Positions 36,708 through 45,524 of a stretch of DNA of 47,823 nt are shown here, piece by piece (within the stretch, counting starts at the first letter, position 1; every line of letters starts with the position of its first letter). Under the pieces are notes generated by a model. It was not told the origin of the DNA and did not search any database. It worked only from the letters and a program-made list of their open reading frames with translations. The DNA is from Candidatus Neomarinimicrobiota bacterium (GTDB taxonomy: Bacteria > Fidelibacterota > Marinisomatia > Marinisomatales > TCS55). The position numbers and the translations under genes are program-made. The DNA lies in NCBI GenBank assembly GCA_018647265.1, contig JABGTK010000099.1:1-47823 (forward strand), given 5' to 3'.

Positions 36708-37859
36708 ATGCCATTTTACCAATCCCGTGGACAATTACCTAAAAAACGCCACATTCAATTCAAGGATGTTGACGGCAATCTCTATTGGGAAGAACTCATT
36801 AGCCGAGAAGGATTCAGCCACATTCACTCCAATGTATATCATGCTCAGCCACCGACCACTGTTAATAAAGTTGGCAATCTTTCTCCACTCAAACTTGAAG
36901 CATGGGATCAGGAACACCGCCATCACCATATTAATACGCGAGGGCTAAAACATGATGGCGATGCCATTTCATCCCGTATTCCATTATTTTTTAATTCAGA
37001 TGTAATCCTTTCTAAAGCTACAGCTTCAAATTCCATGGATTATCTCTATCGAAATGGAAATTATGACGAATGTATTTTTGTTCACGGCGGTGCTGGAAAA
37101 CTCAAAACAAATTTTGGTTCATTAGAATTAAAGTATGGCGATTATGCCATTATCCCCCGTGGTGTTATCTGGCAATTGGATGTGTCCGAATCCATGGAAT
37201 TATTCATTATAGAAACAGCAGGTCCGATTGAAACACCCAATCGCTATCGCAATAAACTTGGGCAATTATTAGAGCATTCCCCTTACAGTGAACGGGACAT
37301 AAAAACACCGTCATTCGAAGCACCTAAAACCGAAGGCCCAATTGAAGTCAAAGTGCGATTAACCCAAGGAATTCAATCTTATGAATACAAAAACCATCCA
37401 TTTGATATCGTTGGCTGGGACGGTTTTTATTTTCCATGGGTATTTAATGTGAATGACTTTATGCCTATTACTGGAAAGGTCCATCAACCACCACCAGTTC
37501 ATCAAGCATTTCAAGCACCGGGATTGGTGATTTGCAATTTTGTTTCACGCCTTTTTGATTATCATCCCGAGGCAGTGCCGGCGCCCTATGCCCACAGCAA
37601 TGTAGATTCTGATGAAATACTCTATTATGTAGAAGGTGATTTCATGAGCCGCAAAGGTGTTGAGCAAGGATCCATTACCTATCATCCCATGGGCTTGCCC
37701 CACGGCCCCCAACCTGGAAAAATTGAGGCATCATTAGGTGCCAAAGAAGCGAACGAAATCGCCGTAATGGTTGACACCTTTAAACCGTTAATGATGACAA
37801 AAGCAGCCGCAAAAATTGATGACGCTAATTATCCATATTCATGGCAGGATGAAAAATGA
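36708..37859 (+). CDS. hmgA: Homogentisate 1,2-dioxygenase (short form)
   Basis: The enzyme opens the homogentisate ring to maleylacetoacetate. The 383-aa protein has the conserved residues of human HGD in the same order: His265 (PPVHQAF), iron ligands His296 and Glu303 (YAHSNVDSDE) and His332 (GLPHGPQPG). PYYQSRG-like start (MPFYQSRGQLP) and ETAGPIETPNRYRN also match. It is about 50-60 residues shorter than the canonical ~440-aa enzyme, so it belongs to a compact HGD group. A 4-nt overlap couples it to the next gene. Confidence 0.93.
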   Translation: MPFYQSRGQLPKKRHIQFKDVDGNLYWEELISREGFSHIHSNVYHAQPPTTVNKVGNLSPLKLEAWDQEHRHHHINTRGLKHDGDAISSRIPLFFNSDVILSKATASNSMDYLYRNGNYDECIFVHGGAGKLKTNFGSLELKYGDYAIIPRGVIWQLDVSESMELFIIETAGPIETPNRYRNKLGQLLEHSPYSERDIKTPSFEAPKTEGPIEVKVRLTQGIQSYEYKNHPFDIVGWDGFYFPWVFNVNDFMPITGKVHQPPPVHQAFQAPGLVICNFVSRLFDYHPEAVPAPYAHSNVDSDEILYYVEGDFMSRKGVEQGSITYHPMGLPHGPQPGKIEASLGAKEANEIAVMVDTFKPLMMTKAAAKIDDANYPYSWQDEK

Positions 37860-38479
37860 TTATAGATCCAAAACAACAAGCATTTAAGGACAACTATAAA
37901 CTAATGATTGGATCCATATTGCCGCGACCAATTGCATTTGTAGCTACCCGATCTAAAAATGGTGTAGATAATCTTGCTCCTTTTTCATTTTTTAATGGTG
38001 TGTGCTCAAATCCACCAACCATTTCTTTTTGTCCGGTGAGGCGTGGTGCCGATGGTGACATAAAAGATACTCTTAGAAATATTCGGGATACAAATGTCTT
38101 TGCATTGAATATTGTTAGTGAATCCTTCGCATCAGAAATGGTTACAACTGCGACAGAATTCCCGCCTGAAGTGAGTGAATTTGAAGTCTCGGGTCTTACG
38201 CCTGTTCCATGCGAAAAAATTGATGCTATGCGTGTAGGTGAGGCCAAAATATCATTTGAATGTGAATTAAATCAAATAATTGAAATTGGTGATGGAAGTC
38301 CAGGAAGTGGATTCCTTGTATTGGGCACTATTATACTTTTTCACGTGGATGATAATTTGTATGACAATGGCCGAATTGACCTAGAAAAGCTTCAACCAAT
38401 CGGTCGTCTGGCAGGTGCCAATGGCTATTGTCGTATATCTGATCGTTTTGAAATTGAACGACAGATTCTACCCAAATAA
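37856..38479 (+). CDS. Flavin reductase-like FMN-binding protein
   Basis: The 207-aa split-barrel protein has the family start RPIAFVATRSKNGVDNLAPFSFFNGVCSNPP. Related proteins bind FMN and reduce flavin or form part of two-component oxygenases. It overlaps hmgA by ATGA and is followed by TAATG into the next gene, so it belongs to the operon. Its exact part in tyrosine breakdown is not clear; a flavin-related accessory role is inferred. Confidence 0.85.
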   Translation: MIIDPKQQAFKDNYKLMIGSILPRPIAFVATRSKNGVDNLAPFSFFNGVCSNPPTISFCPVRRGADGDIKDTLRNIRDTNVFALNIVSESFASEMVTTATEFPPEVSEFEVSGLTPVPCEKIDAMRVGEAKISFECELNQIIEIGDGSPGSGFLVLGTIILFHVDDNLYDNGRIDLEKLQPIGRLAGANGYCRISDRFEIERQILPK

Positions 38480-39396
38480 TGTCCCAAATTAAAGAACGCA
38501 TATACCAAGCACAATGTTTGGGAAATGTGGAACCTATCGAACATATGGTTCCTTACCCTAACCTCCGGGCATTGGTGGATGGCCAAAATGTAAAGTACGG
38601 CGAAAAGATGGTTTATGCTGATTTAGGCCTCACATCGGATAAGGTCTACCGCATGGCCCAACAGACCGCCAATTGGCTGGTTGCTGAAGGGGTTAATCCC
38701 AAAGATCGAATTTTGATAGACCAACTTCCTTTTCCACAATGCGAGATTTTGGCTTTCGGAATCTGGACACTGGGAGCATCTGTCGTCCTCACCGGCGATG
38801 ACGATCTTGATGGTGCAAAAAAATCCATGTCCCCATCATTTATCATTTCGGAAGAAACCGGTTACTTTGAAAAGATTGAGAAATTTCCCGAAGAACACGA
38901 CCCCACTTTCAAACCGTTACTGGGCCACGAGGCAATGGTATTTTGGGATAAAGGAAAAGGCATTCAACTTAGCCATTATAATTTATTGGTAAATGCCAAC
39001 GGCATCCAGCACGCCATTGATTTGTTTGAGAATCAAACTTACCACATTAGCATTACGCCAAATTCAATGGCCTGGGTAATTCTCCAAGCCATGCTGCCTC
39101 TATACACTGGAGCGCCACTTACTTCTGAAAATCCTCACATGACTTTGGGGATTGATGAAGTTGATTTTCGCATTCAATTTGAATGGGATAAACTTGTAGA
39201 AACTACACCGCCCTCTCTTTATGTCTGCAATGAGAATACGGCATTTATTTCAATGAATAAGACACCCATCCATTTAACAGCTATGGATGATGATACCTTC
39301 CCCAAAGCGATTACCGGTCACTCGGTTATGATGGGTTATTTGGACGATAAATTAAATGAAAAAGTATTTAAGGATGGTCATTTAAAGATTAATTGA
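38479..39396 (+). CDS. Shortened ANL-superfamily (acyl-CoA synthetase-like) protein lacking the P-loop
   Basis: The 305-aa protein aligns in style to AMP-dependent synthetases at both ends: VYRMAQQTANWLVAEGVNPKDRI and QLPFPQCEILAFGIWTLGA early on (about 56-100), LSHYNLLVNANG (164-175) and GYLDDKLNEKVFKDGHLKIN at the end. The usual TSGTTGxPKG phosphate loop is replaced by VFWDKGKGIQ (154-163), and the C-terminal small domain with its catalytic Lys is absent. It is therefore probably not an active ligase. The reading frame is open and coupled to the flavin reductase gene (TAATG), so it looks selected, not decayed. Confidence 0.65.
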   Translation: MSQIKERIYQAQCLGNVEPIEHMVPYPNLRALVDGQNVKYGEKMVYADLGLTSDKVYRMAQQTANWLVAEGVNPKDRILIDQLPFPQCEILAFGIWTLGASVVLTGDDDLDGAKKSMSPSFIISEETGYFEKIEKFPEEHDPTFKPLLGHEAMVFWDKGKGIQLSHYNLLVNANGIQHAIDLFENQTYHISITPNSMAWVILQAMLPLYTGAPLTSENPHMTLGIDEVDFRIQFEWDKLVETTPPSLYVCNENTAFISMNKTPIHLTAMDDDTFPKAITGHSVMMGYLDDKLNEKVFKDGHLKIN

Positions 39397-39499
39397 ATTT
39401 TTCCCACCACCTCCTCCTATACTTAAATAGGGGGAAATCGACTATAATTAATAGGTGTGTTCGTCCTATTTATTTTCAGTTTTTACTCGGAACCCGTTT

Positions 39500-39943
39500 T
39501 CAAAACTCTTCCTTTTTCAACTGGTTTCCGTTAAAAATCCACACAGCTTCGTTGAGTTTGTTGTATGATTCAATTTGTGCAAATGCCCCAAGAACTAAAG
39601 ATCCTAAATAAATTGACATAGTAGCTTCATTTGGTCCTTCCCCTCCACCGGGGCCCATTATGGCAACACTAGCTAAAGGGCCGGCAAATATTAACCCTAG
39701 ACTCACGATGCGCATAAATTTATATTTACTATATAATTCCGCTGAATCAGGATAGCGATTCAATTCTCCACCTATTGAAACCACTGAATATGAATTTCCG
39801 CCCATCATATATTTTGGCCCCAGAAATCCTTGTTGGAGATAAATAGTTTCATTGTAGTATTTTGAATCGAAGTCATCTCCCTGGGCAAAAAGAATATTTG
39901 AAAAAACAGCTATCACTAAAAAATATTGTATTGATTTCGTCAT
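39500..39943 (-). CDS. Unknown exported protein with one or two hydrophobic segments
   Basis: The 147-aa protein has a signal peptide (1-20, ending LFAQ), a mid-region YYNETIYLQQGFLGPKYMMG, and hydrophobic stretches at about 81-97 and 112-122. I do not recognise a family. It is last in the - strand run that starts at the right edge. Confidence 0.6.
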   Translation of the reverse strand: MTKSIQYFLVIAVFSNILFAQGDDFDSKYYNETIYLQQGFLGPKYMMGGNSYSVVSIGGELNRYPDSAELYSKYKFMRIVSLGLIFAGPLASVAIMGPGGGEGPNEATMSIYLGSLVLGAFAQIESYNKLNEAVWIFNGNQLKKEEF

Positions 39944-39961
39944 GATTTAACAAACCTCATT

Positions 39962-40486
39962 TTATTTGCCTATAATAAATTGACCCCACTGCCAAAAATG
40001 TAGGACGGCTGCAATCGCACCTCCTGTTACAAAGGCTCCCCCTAACCATTCTGTAATTTCGGGATATGGTCGTGAAATTTGAAATGATTGTGTAAATGTC
40101 CAAGCTTCCTCCGGTTTGGCCGCCAGGATTAAGGCAATGGATACATAATGAAATGTGTTAGCGAAAAGGTGGGTGGCATACTCTCCATTCGATAAGCCAC
40201 CATATCGATCCCGGCTATGACCCTCAATCCGCACATCAATCGCCAGCAAAATTATATCAATGACACCGACAAAAACTCCTGCCATCATCATCCAGCCACC
40301 GAAATCATTTTGGAATAAACAATAGACTACTATGGGAAAAGCCACAGCGCGACATGTATGAATAATATGCTCAAGGATAGATTCCTTATAATTGGCCAAC
40401 TTGTATTTATAATCATGGAAGTACAAGCCATCCACAATGGCCAGCAACCCAAAAAGAACCATAAATAGGGTTGCGGCAAAAATCAA
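39962..40486 (-). CDS. Unknown integral membrane protein coupled to lgt
   Basis: The 174-aa protein has four to five membrane segments (about 3-20, 47-60, 65-83, 110-128, 150-170) and a soluble loop with DVRIEGHSRDRYGG. The start is TTG at 40486, overlapping the lgt stop (TTGA), so it is coupled. Family unknown. Confidence 0.65.
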   Translation of the reverse strand: MIFAATLFMVLFGLLAIVDGLYFHDYKYKLANYKESILEHIIHTCRAVAFPIVVYCLFQNDFGGWMMMAGVFVGVIDIILLAIDVRIEGHSRDRYGGLSNGEYATHLFANTFHYVSIALILAAKPEEAWTFTQSFQISRPYPEITEWLGGAFVTGGAIAAVLHFWQWGQFIIGK

Positions 40487-41280
40487 TTGTCGGTTTTCAG
40501 CTTATATTCATTCTGATAATACCGCCATCCGAAATAGGCAACGGCAATAAGTAATAACCACTGGGGCGCTTTCAAAAATCCATCTTCCGGGAAGGGTGAA
40601 TCACCTCTAACAAATTCTTCAAAAAACCGGAATAAGCCATAGGCCGCCAAATACAATCGGAATGAACTACCGCGGACTTTATATGTGCCCCGTTTTTGCC
40701 ACAAGAATCCGAACAATGCCAGATTGAAAATAATTTCATAAATGGGGGCAGGGTGAACGGCCAATGAAGCTATAGCTGTTTCGGGAATCACGCCTGTTAC
40801 CATTTGGGTAAGATGAGCCATGGATCCTTCTGGATAAGTAATACCCCATGGCAATTCACAAGGCGTTCCAAAACAACATCCACCCAAAAGACACCCCACA
40901 CGGCCAATAGCATGGCCAATAGGAATGGCGATAGCAAATGCATCCCCAGTAGAATGGGGATAACCAATTTTTTTCTTCACCAGTTCTACACCCATGAAGC
41001 CGCCGGCGATACCACCCAACACGGTCTTGCCCGCAAAATCAAAGGCGCGAATCCGCGCCGGCACTTCTTCAAATCCTGCAAAGAATACATTAAAAATGTA
41101 TGAACCGATGACAGCCCCAATGATGGCGCCCACCATGACGAAGAGCATTTGTTCCAACTCCCAGCCCATGCGACGGAATTCGCGGTAAAAGAAGACGCCG
41201 CCGACGATCCATGCCAAGAGGAAAAAGACAGAATAGGAATCGATTATGAGGGATTCAGATTGATAAAGAATTGGAACCAT
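40483..41280 (-). CDS. lgt: Prolipoprotein diacylglyceryl transferase (Lgt family)
   Basis: The 265-aa inner-membrane enzyme moves diacylglyceryl from phosphatidylglycerol to the prolipoprotein Cys. It has about seven membrane segments and the Lgt signature region around GHAIGRVGCLLGGCCFGTPCELPWGI (two fragments of the same block), where the Arg of GRVG is the conserved catalytic-region residue. The Cys-rich GCCFG variant differs from the canonical GRIGNFINGELWG, so it is an Lgt branch paralogue, common in FCB and deltaproteobacteria. It lies within a run of lipid-related genes. Confidence 0.82.
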   Translation of the reverse strand: MVPILYQSESLIIDSYSVFFLLAWIVGGVFFYREFRRMGWELEQMLFVMVGAIIGAVIGSYIFNVFFAGFEEVPARIRAFDFAGKTVLGGIAGGFMGVELVKKKIGYPHSTGDAFAIAIPIGHAIGRVGCLLGGCCFGTPCELPWGITYPEGSMAHLTQMVTGVIPETAIASLAVHPAPIYEIIFNLALFGFLWQKRGTYKVRGSSFRLYLAAYGLFRFFEEFVRGDSPFPEDGFLKAPQWLLLIAVAYFGWRYYQNEYKLKTDN

Positions 41281-41292
41281 ATTACTTCAGAA

Positions 41293-42009
41293 CTAAACCA
41301 ATGTTACTAAGGTGTGAATTCCCCAACCCAAGAGCAATCCGGGAACAATATCCAATAATTGGTGCTGTTTCACCAATAAAGAACTGATGGCAATTGAGGC
41401 GATAAATACATAACTCCATATACCAATTGTTGGGAGTAAAACCAACCCCACGTAGGCTGCAACAGAATTGTGCATACTGGGAAAACAGTTACGGCCATTG
41501 TCTAAACCTTGGACGAATTTCAAATAGCGGGTAGATGTATTTTTAACTTCATATTCTCGATAGGATTGAGGCACGCGACAGGGAAAGATCATAAAACAAA
41601 TGCACTGCGCCAAGAGGACCATAAGTCCACCAAAAATATGATAAAGGCCTTCTGACAATGAACTGATTTGAATCACCACCATTCCGATCATGATATAATA
41701 AATGAAGCTATAGGGCCAAATCCAAATAGGCCAAAAAGGAATATATTTATCTAATCCAATGGCCAAAGTGCGTGTTTTGAAAAAATAATTATTATTCTGA
41801 ACCCAGAAAAATATCTGGTAAGCACCGAGGATAATTATGGCCGTAATACAAGTAAATACCACATAGTCAAACATTGGCATTGGGTTTTCACTGAATAACA
41901 ATGCCATTCGGTAATAAATAATAGAAATGGCAAATGTTGATATGAGCATTAACAACATATATCCGGGACTAATTCTTTTATAAGGTGCGGAGGTTATTTG
42001 TGATTCCAT
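41293..42009 (-). CDS. PAP2-like membrane protein (phosphatase / inositolphosphotransferase type)
   Basis: The 238-aa protein has six membrane segments. The phosphatase-2 signature is present in the variant form SMHNSVAAYVG (178-188) and LLVKQHQLLDIVPG (His216, Asp220), with an upstream IFPCRVP. Such proteins dephosphorylate lipid phosphates or transfer head groups (Aur1-like). The Ser-Met-His and KQHxxxD pattern fits. Located between lgt and the permease gene; substrate unknown. Confidence 0.75.
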   Translation of the reverse strand: MESQITSAPYKRISPGYMLLMLISTFAISIIYYRMALLFSENPMPMFDYVVFTCITAIIILGAYQIFFWVQNNNYFFKTRTLAIGLDKYIPFWPIWIWPYSFIYYIMIGMVVIQISSLSEGLYHIFGGLMVLLAQCICFMIFPCRVPQSYREYEVKNTSTRYLKFVQGLDNGRNCFPSMHNSVAAYVGLVLLPTIGIWSYVFIASIAISSLLVKQHQLLDIVPGLLLGWGIHTLVTLV

Positions 42010-42057
42010 AAGTATGTTGATTTTCCTTTTTACTAAATTACTATTAATTATTCAAAT

Positions 42058-42294
42058 TTATTGAAGAACATTAGAATGAATCCAAGATTTCTTTTTTTCT
42101 AAAGACATATGCCTCATCCTTGGATCATTAACGGGATATCCGATAAATGGTCCCAATAGATTTTTCCCAAATCCAATTACCTGTTTTCTATAGATAATTC
42201 CCCCAACAGCGCCTAATGCCATCATTGCAATTATTCCGTTAGCATGGCCTTCATCATGCCCCCATTTTGGGAACAATGGCCAAAACATCCGCAT
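42058..42294 (-). CDS. 78-aa ORF with one membrane segment, possibly the 3' part of a frameshifted gene
   Basis: The ORF reads MRMFWPLFPKWGHDEGHANGII..., with a membrane segment AMMALGAVGGIIY and a charged tail. Its first 64 nt overlap the end of the 57-aa ORF at 42231-42404 in another frame. A single extra base in a run of five G would fuse the two into a secreted Cys/His-rich protein with a membrane anchor, so this may not be an independent gene. Confidence 0.45.
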   Translation of the reverse strand: MRMFWPLFPKWGHDEGHANGIIAMMALGAVGGIIYRKQVIGFGKNLLGPFIGYPVNDPRMRHMSLEKKKSWIHSNVLQ

Positions 42295-42404
42295 TTTGGT
42301 GAAGTTTGGTTTTCGTTTTTATATCCCATTTTTTCACTGGTAGCTGCGTGGAGAAATCCGCCGCACATTATCAGTATATATAGGAAAAGTATTTTATGTT
42401 TCAT
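42231..42404 (-). CDS. 57-aa secreted Cys-rich ORF (CxCxxxC), possibly 5' part of a frameshifted gene
   Basis: The ORF starts at ATG 42404, inside the end of the preceding 60-aa ORF (11-nt overlap), and has a signal peptide (MKHKILFLYILIMCGG...HA), then KCGCFGHCSQNGG, and stops at TAA 42231. Close coupling to the permease/60-aa pair supports a real start. The downstream frame (HDEGHANG..., 42058-42294) continues it if one base is added in a G5 run. The Cys/His cluster suggests metal binding, perhaps linked to the adjacent permease. Confidence 0.55.
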   Translation of the reverse strand: MKHKILFLYILIMCGGFLHAATSEKMGYKNENQTSPKCGCFGHCSQNGGMMKAMLTE

Positions 42405-42576
42405 CAATCTTTGATTTTATTATAGGCTGAAAAAGTAAAATCCCTGTGGCGATAAATCCCAGTAAAAAACCCAGCCAAAACCAGTTTCTCACATCATAAC
42501 CTTTAAAATCCGCAATGAGTGCTGTGAGAAATGCAAAAAACAATCCGTATAGAATGAAGAGAATTACAAAATCCAT
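42394..42576 (-). CDS. 60-aa two-helix membrane protein
   Basis: The small protein has two membrane segments (about 3-22 and 30-50) flanking DFKGYDVRNW. Its start overlaps the permease end by 13 nt and its end overlaps the next ORF by 11 nt, so it is an embedded operon member. Function unknown; an accessory subunit of the permease is possible. Confidence 0.7.
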   Translation of the reverse strand: MDFVILFILYGLFFAFLTALIADFKGYDVRNWFWLGFLLGFIATGILLFQPIIKSKIDET

Positions 42577-43418
42577 GAAATGAAAAATCCTGCTGTAGTG
42601 AACAAAATGAAAATGGTTAAGAGATAAAAAACCAAAAGATCTTTTTTGAATATGCGTGTGAGTAATAGGAGGCTTGGGAGCCCCACCCCAGAAGCTGCCA
42701 TCATGAAGGCGAAAACCAATCCTGTGTCCAGTCCTTTATCCAAGAACAATTCGCCAATGGGAATGAGCATGGCAATATCCGCATAAAGAATTCCGCCAGC
42801 GATGACCGATAGTGGAATAGCAAATACGGAGCCGGAAGTGAGTCCTAAGAATCCATCGGAAGGCTGCCATCCTTTTAAGCCAGTAGCAATGGCCGCGGCA
42901 ATGATTATCACCGGGGCTAGACTTTTTAAAAATCCCACATACTGGCGATTCACTTCTGACCAGCGAAAGCCCTCATCTTCATTCACCATAAATATTTCAA
43001 TAAGGGATGATTTGAAGCGTTCATTTCCCAAAATCATACCGCCAATTACGGCGATTGTAAAACAGACGGCGGCATAGATTAATGTTAACTGTCCGCCAAA
43101 GAGAGCATAAAACAAAATGAGGGCCGGCGGATTAATGGTGGGCGAGGCGATGAGAAAACTGATGGCGTAACCATGTTTAATATTATTATCTACCATACCG
43201 GAAAAAATGGGGACGGTGGTACATGAACAAAAGGGCGTAATAGCGCCGGCAAAGGCGCCTAAAATATATCCGCTGAATCCCATTTTGTTATGGAACCAGC
43301 GATCCAGTTTAATATCTGTGAAATAACCTTTCAGCCATACGGCAGTGAGAAAAACAAACCAATAAAGAAAAAGAAGACCAAAGATAAAAGATAAAAAATA
43401 AATCCAATCGAAATTCAT
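42564..43418 (-). CDS. ArsP/UPF0718 family permease
   Basis: The 284-aa integral membrane protein has about eight membrane segments. The family hallmark TPFCSCTTVPIF (61-72; Cys64, Cys66) sits in the first half, with IASPTINPPALI after it. Members include the organoarsenical exporter ArsP; metal(loid) or other export is likely but the substrate is unknown. It overlaps the upstream 237-aa gene by ATGA. The adjacent small Cys-rich ORF supports a metal-linked role. Confidence 0.85.
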   Translation of the reverse strand: MNFDWIYFLSFIFGLLFLYWFVFLTAVWLKGYFTDIKLDRWFHNKMGFSGYILGAFAGAITPFCSCTTVPIFSGMVDNNIKHGYAISFLIASPTINPPALILFYALFGGQLTLIYAAVCFTIAVIGGMILGNERFKSSLIEIFMVNEDEGFRWSEVNRQYVGFLKSLAPVIIIAAAIATGLKGWQPSDGFLGLTSGSVFAIPLSVIAGGILYADIAMLIPIGELFLDKGLDTGLVFAFMMAASGVGLPSLLLLTRIFKKDLLVFYLLTIFILFTTAGFFISWIL

Positions 43419-44128
43419 TTTAGATGGTCTTCCAAATAGTTTAACATCTTTTTCTGCTGACTAAGCCAGCCTAAACGCGTTTCAATATTCACATATCGGA
43501 CCCCATACCGCATGGCCGCCCAGGAAAGTGAGCCATCATCCTTCTTCGGTAATTTTTCTTGAAGGACCACATTGAATGGTGATTGGGCTAAAATATCATA
43601 ATCCCCACGGTCGGTGCATATGAAAAAGTCTCGAGGATTTTGGTCTTTCTTAATGGAAATTTCATCACTCAAGGGAATCTCAGTTTTCATATTGTACCCC
43701 TGATAATTATTATGGAGAGCAATTAACAATCCGCCGTTTTGGGGTAGAATTTTTTCTAAAAAAGAATCCCGATCTCGATTAATCATTTCAAGTGTTTCGG
43801 CTTTTTTTGCCCGGGACCATTTTCGATTATATTTCTGGATATTGGCTTTAGCCCCTTCCACTGAAAAAATCCGGTTGGGATCAATGATGCCGCCGAAAAA
43901 ATCTGCTTCTCTCACATTACCTTGAACCAAAAAAGCTCTCCCTTCATTATTTTTCATGTGGTTTTCTAAAGACATCCGTGCCGTCTGTTCGTCGCCGTGG
44001 AGCCAAATGTATCTCCGATCGCCATCGCCATTTTGGATAATTTTAAATTTTATCCCTGCTATTTGGACTGAATCATATCCTTCATGTATAAGACCGAAAA
44101 GACTGAAGAAGAGAAGAAATGTGATCAA
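43415..44128 (-). CDS. Unknown 237-aa exported protein
   Basis: An N-terminal hydrophobic segment (2-13) precedes IWLHGDEQTARMSLENHM, GGIIDPNRIFS, ALHNNYQGYN, RDFFICTDRGDYDILAQSP and DDGSLSWAAMRYGVRYVNIE. The HGDEQT and HNN motifs look like an active-site arrangement of a hydrolase, but I do not recognise the family. The start is a TTG at 44128, with no alternative ATG nearby. It overlaps the permease by ATGA. Confidence 0.6.
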   Translation of the reverse strand: MITFLLFFSLFGLIHEGYDSVQIAGIKFKIIQNGDGDRRYIWLHGDEQTARMSLENHMKNNEGRAFLVQGNVREADFFGGIIDPNRIFSVEGAKANIQKYNRKWSRAKKAETLEMINRDRDSFLEKILPQNGGLLIALHNNYQGYNMKTEIPLSDEISIKKDQNPRDFFICTDRGDYDILAQSPFNVVLQEKLPKKDDGSLSWAAMRYGVRYVNIETRLGWLSQQKKMLNYLEDHLK

Positions 44129-44146
44129 TATTAATTCCGTGCTCGA

Positions 44147-44746
44147 TTATTGTTGTACAATCGTCCATTCCCCGGGGCCAATAACATATTCTATGGCATT
44201 CCCCTGGGCGGCTTGGCCGCGCATATAGCCAATTAAGGCACCGGCCGGAATAGTGAAAATACTGTAGAAACCACCTATCATCGCCCCGCATAAAAGACCC
44301 ACTCCGATTCCCATATTATCCTGTGCCCCCATCACTGCGCCGATTAATAAACCACCTCCCATTGTGCCAATACCGGCAACTTTCATTCCTTGAAATACAT
44401 AATCACGGGTGCTTTTTGTTTTACCAATAAAAATACTGCCGATTTCGTTGATGGGTAATTCACGTTCAAATGATTGCCCTTTTTCCTGAATACGGAGTGC
44501 GTCATTAGTCATGCCCAACAGCGCACCGCCCACAGAAGCGGTAGGATCATAAGCACTCACCACAACAATCCATTCTTCTAGTGGAATCAATACCTGTTCG
44601 CCATCCTTTTCTAGGATGAGCCCAGTCACTTCTCCTTGGGCAATGAGTGGTTGGGATTCCAAATTGAGAAATCCTGTTTCAATTAAAGTAATGATTAGCG
44701 TCATCGTCGCCAAACCTGATACAAGAAATGAGCGTGTTTTATTCAT
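44147..44746 (-). CDS. Unknown Gly-rich exported/membrane protein
   Basis: The 199-aa protein has an N-terminal membrane/signal segment (about 8-24), a soluble part with EKDGEQVLIPLEEWIVVVSAYDP, and two Gly-rich hydrophobic stretches at about 124-140 and 145-172. The first 12 residues (MNKTRSFLVSGL) are duplicated at 45524-45574. Function unknown; SM-like small beta fold is possible at 40-110. Confidence 0.6.
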   Translation of the reverse strand: MNKTRSFLVSGLATMTLIITLIETGFLNLESQPLIAQGEVTGLILEKDGEQVLIPLEEWIVVVSAYDPTASVGGALLGMTNDALRIQEKGQSFERELPINEIGSIFIGKTKSTRDYVFQGMKVAGIGTMGGGLLIGAVMGAQDNMGIGVGLLCGAMIGGFYSIFTIPAGALIGYMRGQAAQGNAIEYVIGPGEWTIVQQ

Positions 44747-44777
44747 TTTTTATCCATTCCATTTATTCATAATTATC

Positions 44778-45524
44778 TCAAAATCCAATAATTTGACGAG
44801 GTACTTCTTTCCATTCAACAACTTCACCCTTTTCCGATCGATCAAATGATTCATCAAAAATTGCTGTACCAAACAATTGGTCCCAAACTGAAAAAATATT
44901 TCCAAAATTATTACCGGCCACACGTTCATCGTTCACATGATGCAATCGATGAAATCTTGGCGTAATAATAATATTCGATAGTACGCTATCCATTTTTAAT
45001 TTAAGATTCCCATGAATCCAGAAATTAACGAGAATTAGTAAAATACTGGCAATAATTAATTCACGATAAGGTACTTCAAACATTTGGAAACCAACTAAAT
45101 ATGGAATCCGAATGATAAATGAATTCAAAAAAGAAGTGCGAAGCCCCGAAAACCAGTAAATATCTTTGATTGAATGATGAAATCGATGGGTATTCCACAT
45201 GGGTTTTAAGTGCATAATTCTATGAAATATATAATAACCAAAATCACCAATTATTAGCGCTAAAATAAGACGTAACCATGGTGGCATTGAACCAACACTA
45301 TTTCCCAATCCCACAACCATATGGATATTAGAAACGATGGTTTCATTCAGCAGATAATCCATAATAAAAAACACAAACATTGTGGAAATTACAATTACAG
45401 TAATATCAAACTTTATATTAGATAATCGCTTGATTGCTTCTAAAGGTTTTTGGTTTTCCATGAAATGGATTACGGCGGCAATCAATAACAATACTGTCCC
45501 AGAAGTAATTAGTGTTAAATCCAT
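44778..45524 (-). CDS. Fatty acid hydroxylase / sterol desaturase family membrane enzyme
   Basis: The 248-aa di-iron membrane enzyme carries the three His boxes HRIMH (101-105), HRFHH (113-117) and HRLHH (192-196), with four membrane segments around them. Members hydroxylate or desaturate lipid tails. ATG 45524 is used; an in-frame TTG just before it is unlikely. It is joined by TGATG to a 16-codon remnant ORF. The remnant copies the 5' end of the next gene, suggesting this gene was inserted into an older operon. Confidence 0.85.
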   Translation of the reverse strand: MDLTLITSGTVLLLIAAVIHFMENQKPLEAIKRLSNIKFDITVIVISTMFVFFIMDYLLNETIVSNIHMVVGLGNSVGSMPPWLRLILALIIGDFGYYIFHRIMHLKPMWNTHRFHHSIKDIYWFSGLRTSFLNSFIIRIPYLVGFQMFEVPYRELIIASILLILVNFWIHGNLKLKMDSVLSNIIITPRFHRLHHVNDERVAGNNFGNIFSVWDQLFGTAIFDESFDRSEKGEVVEWKEVPRQIIGF

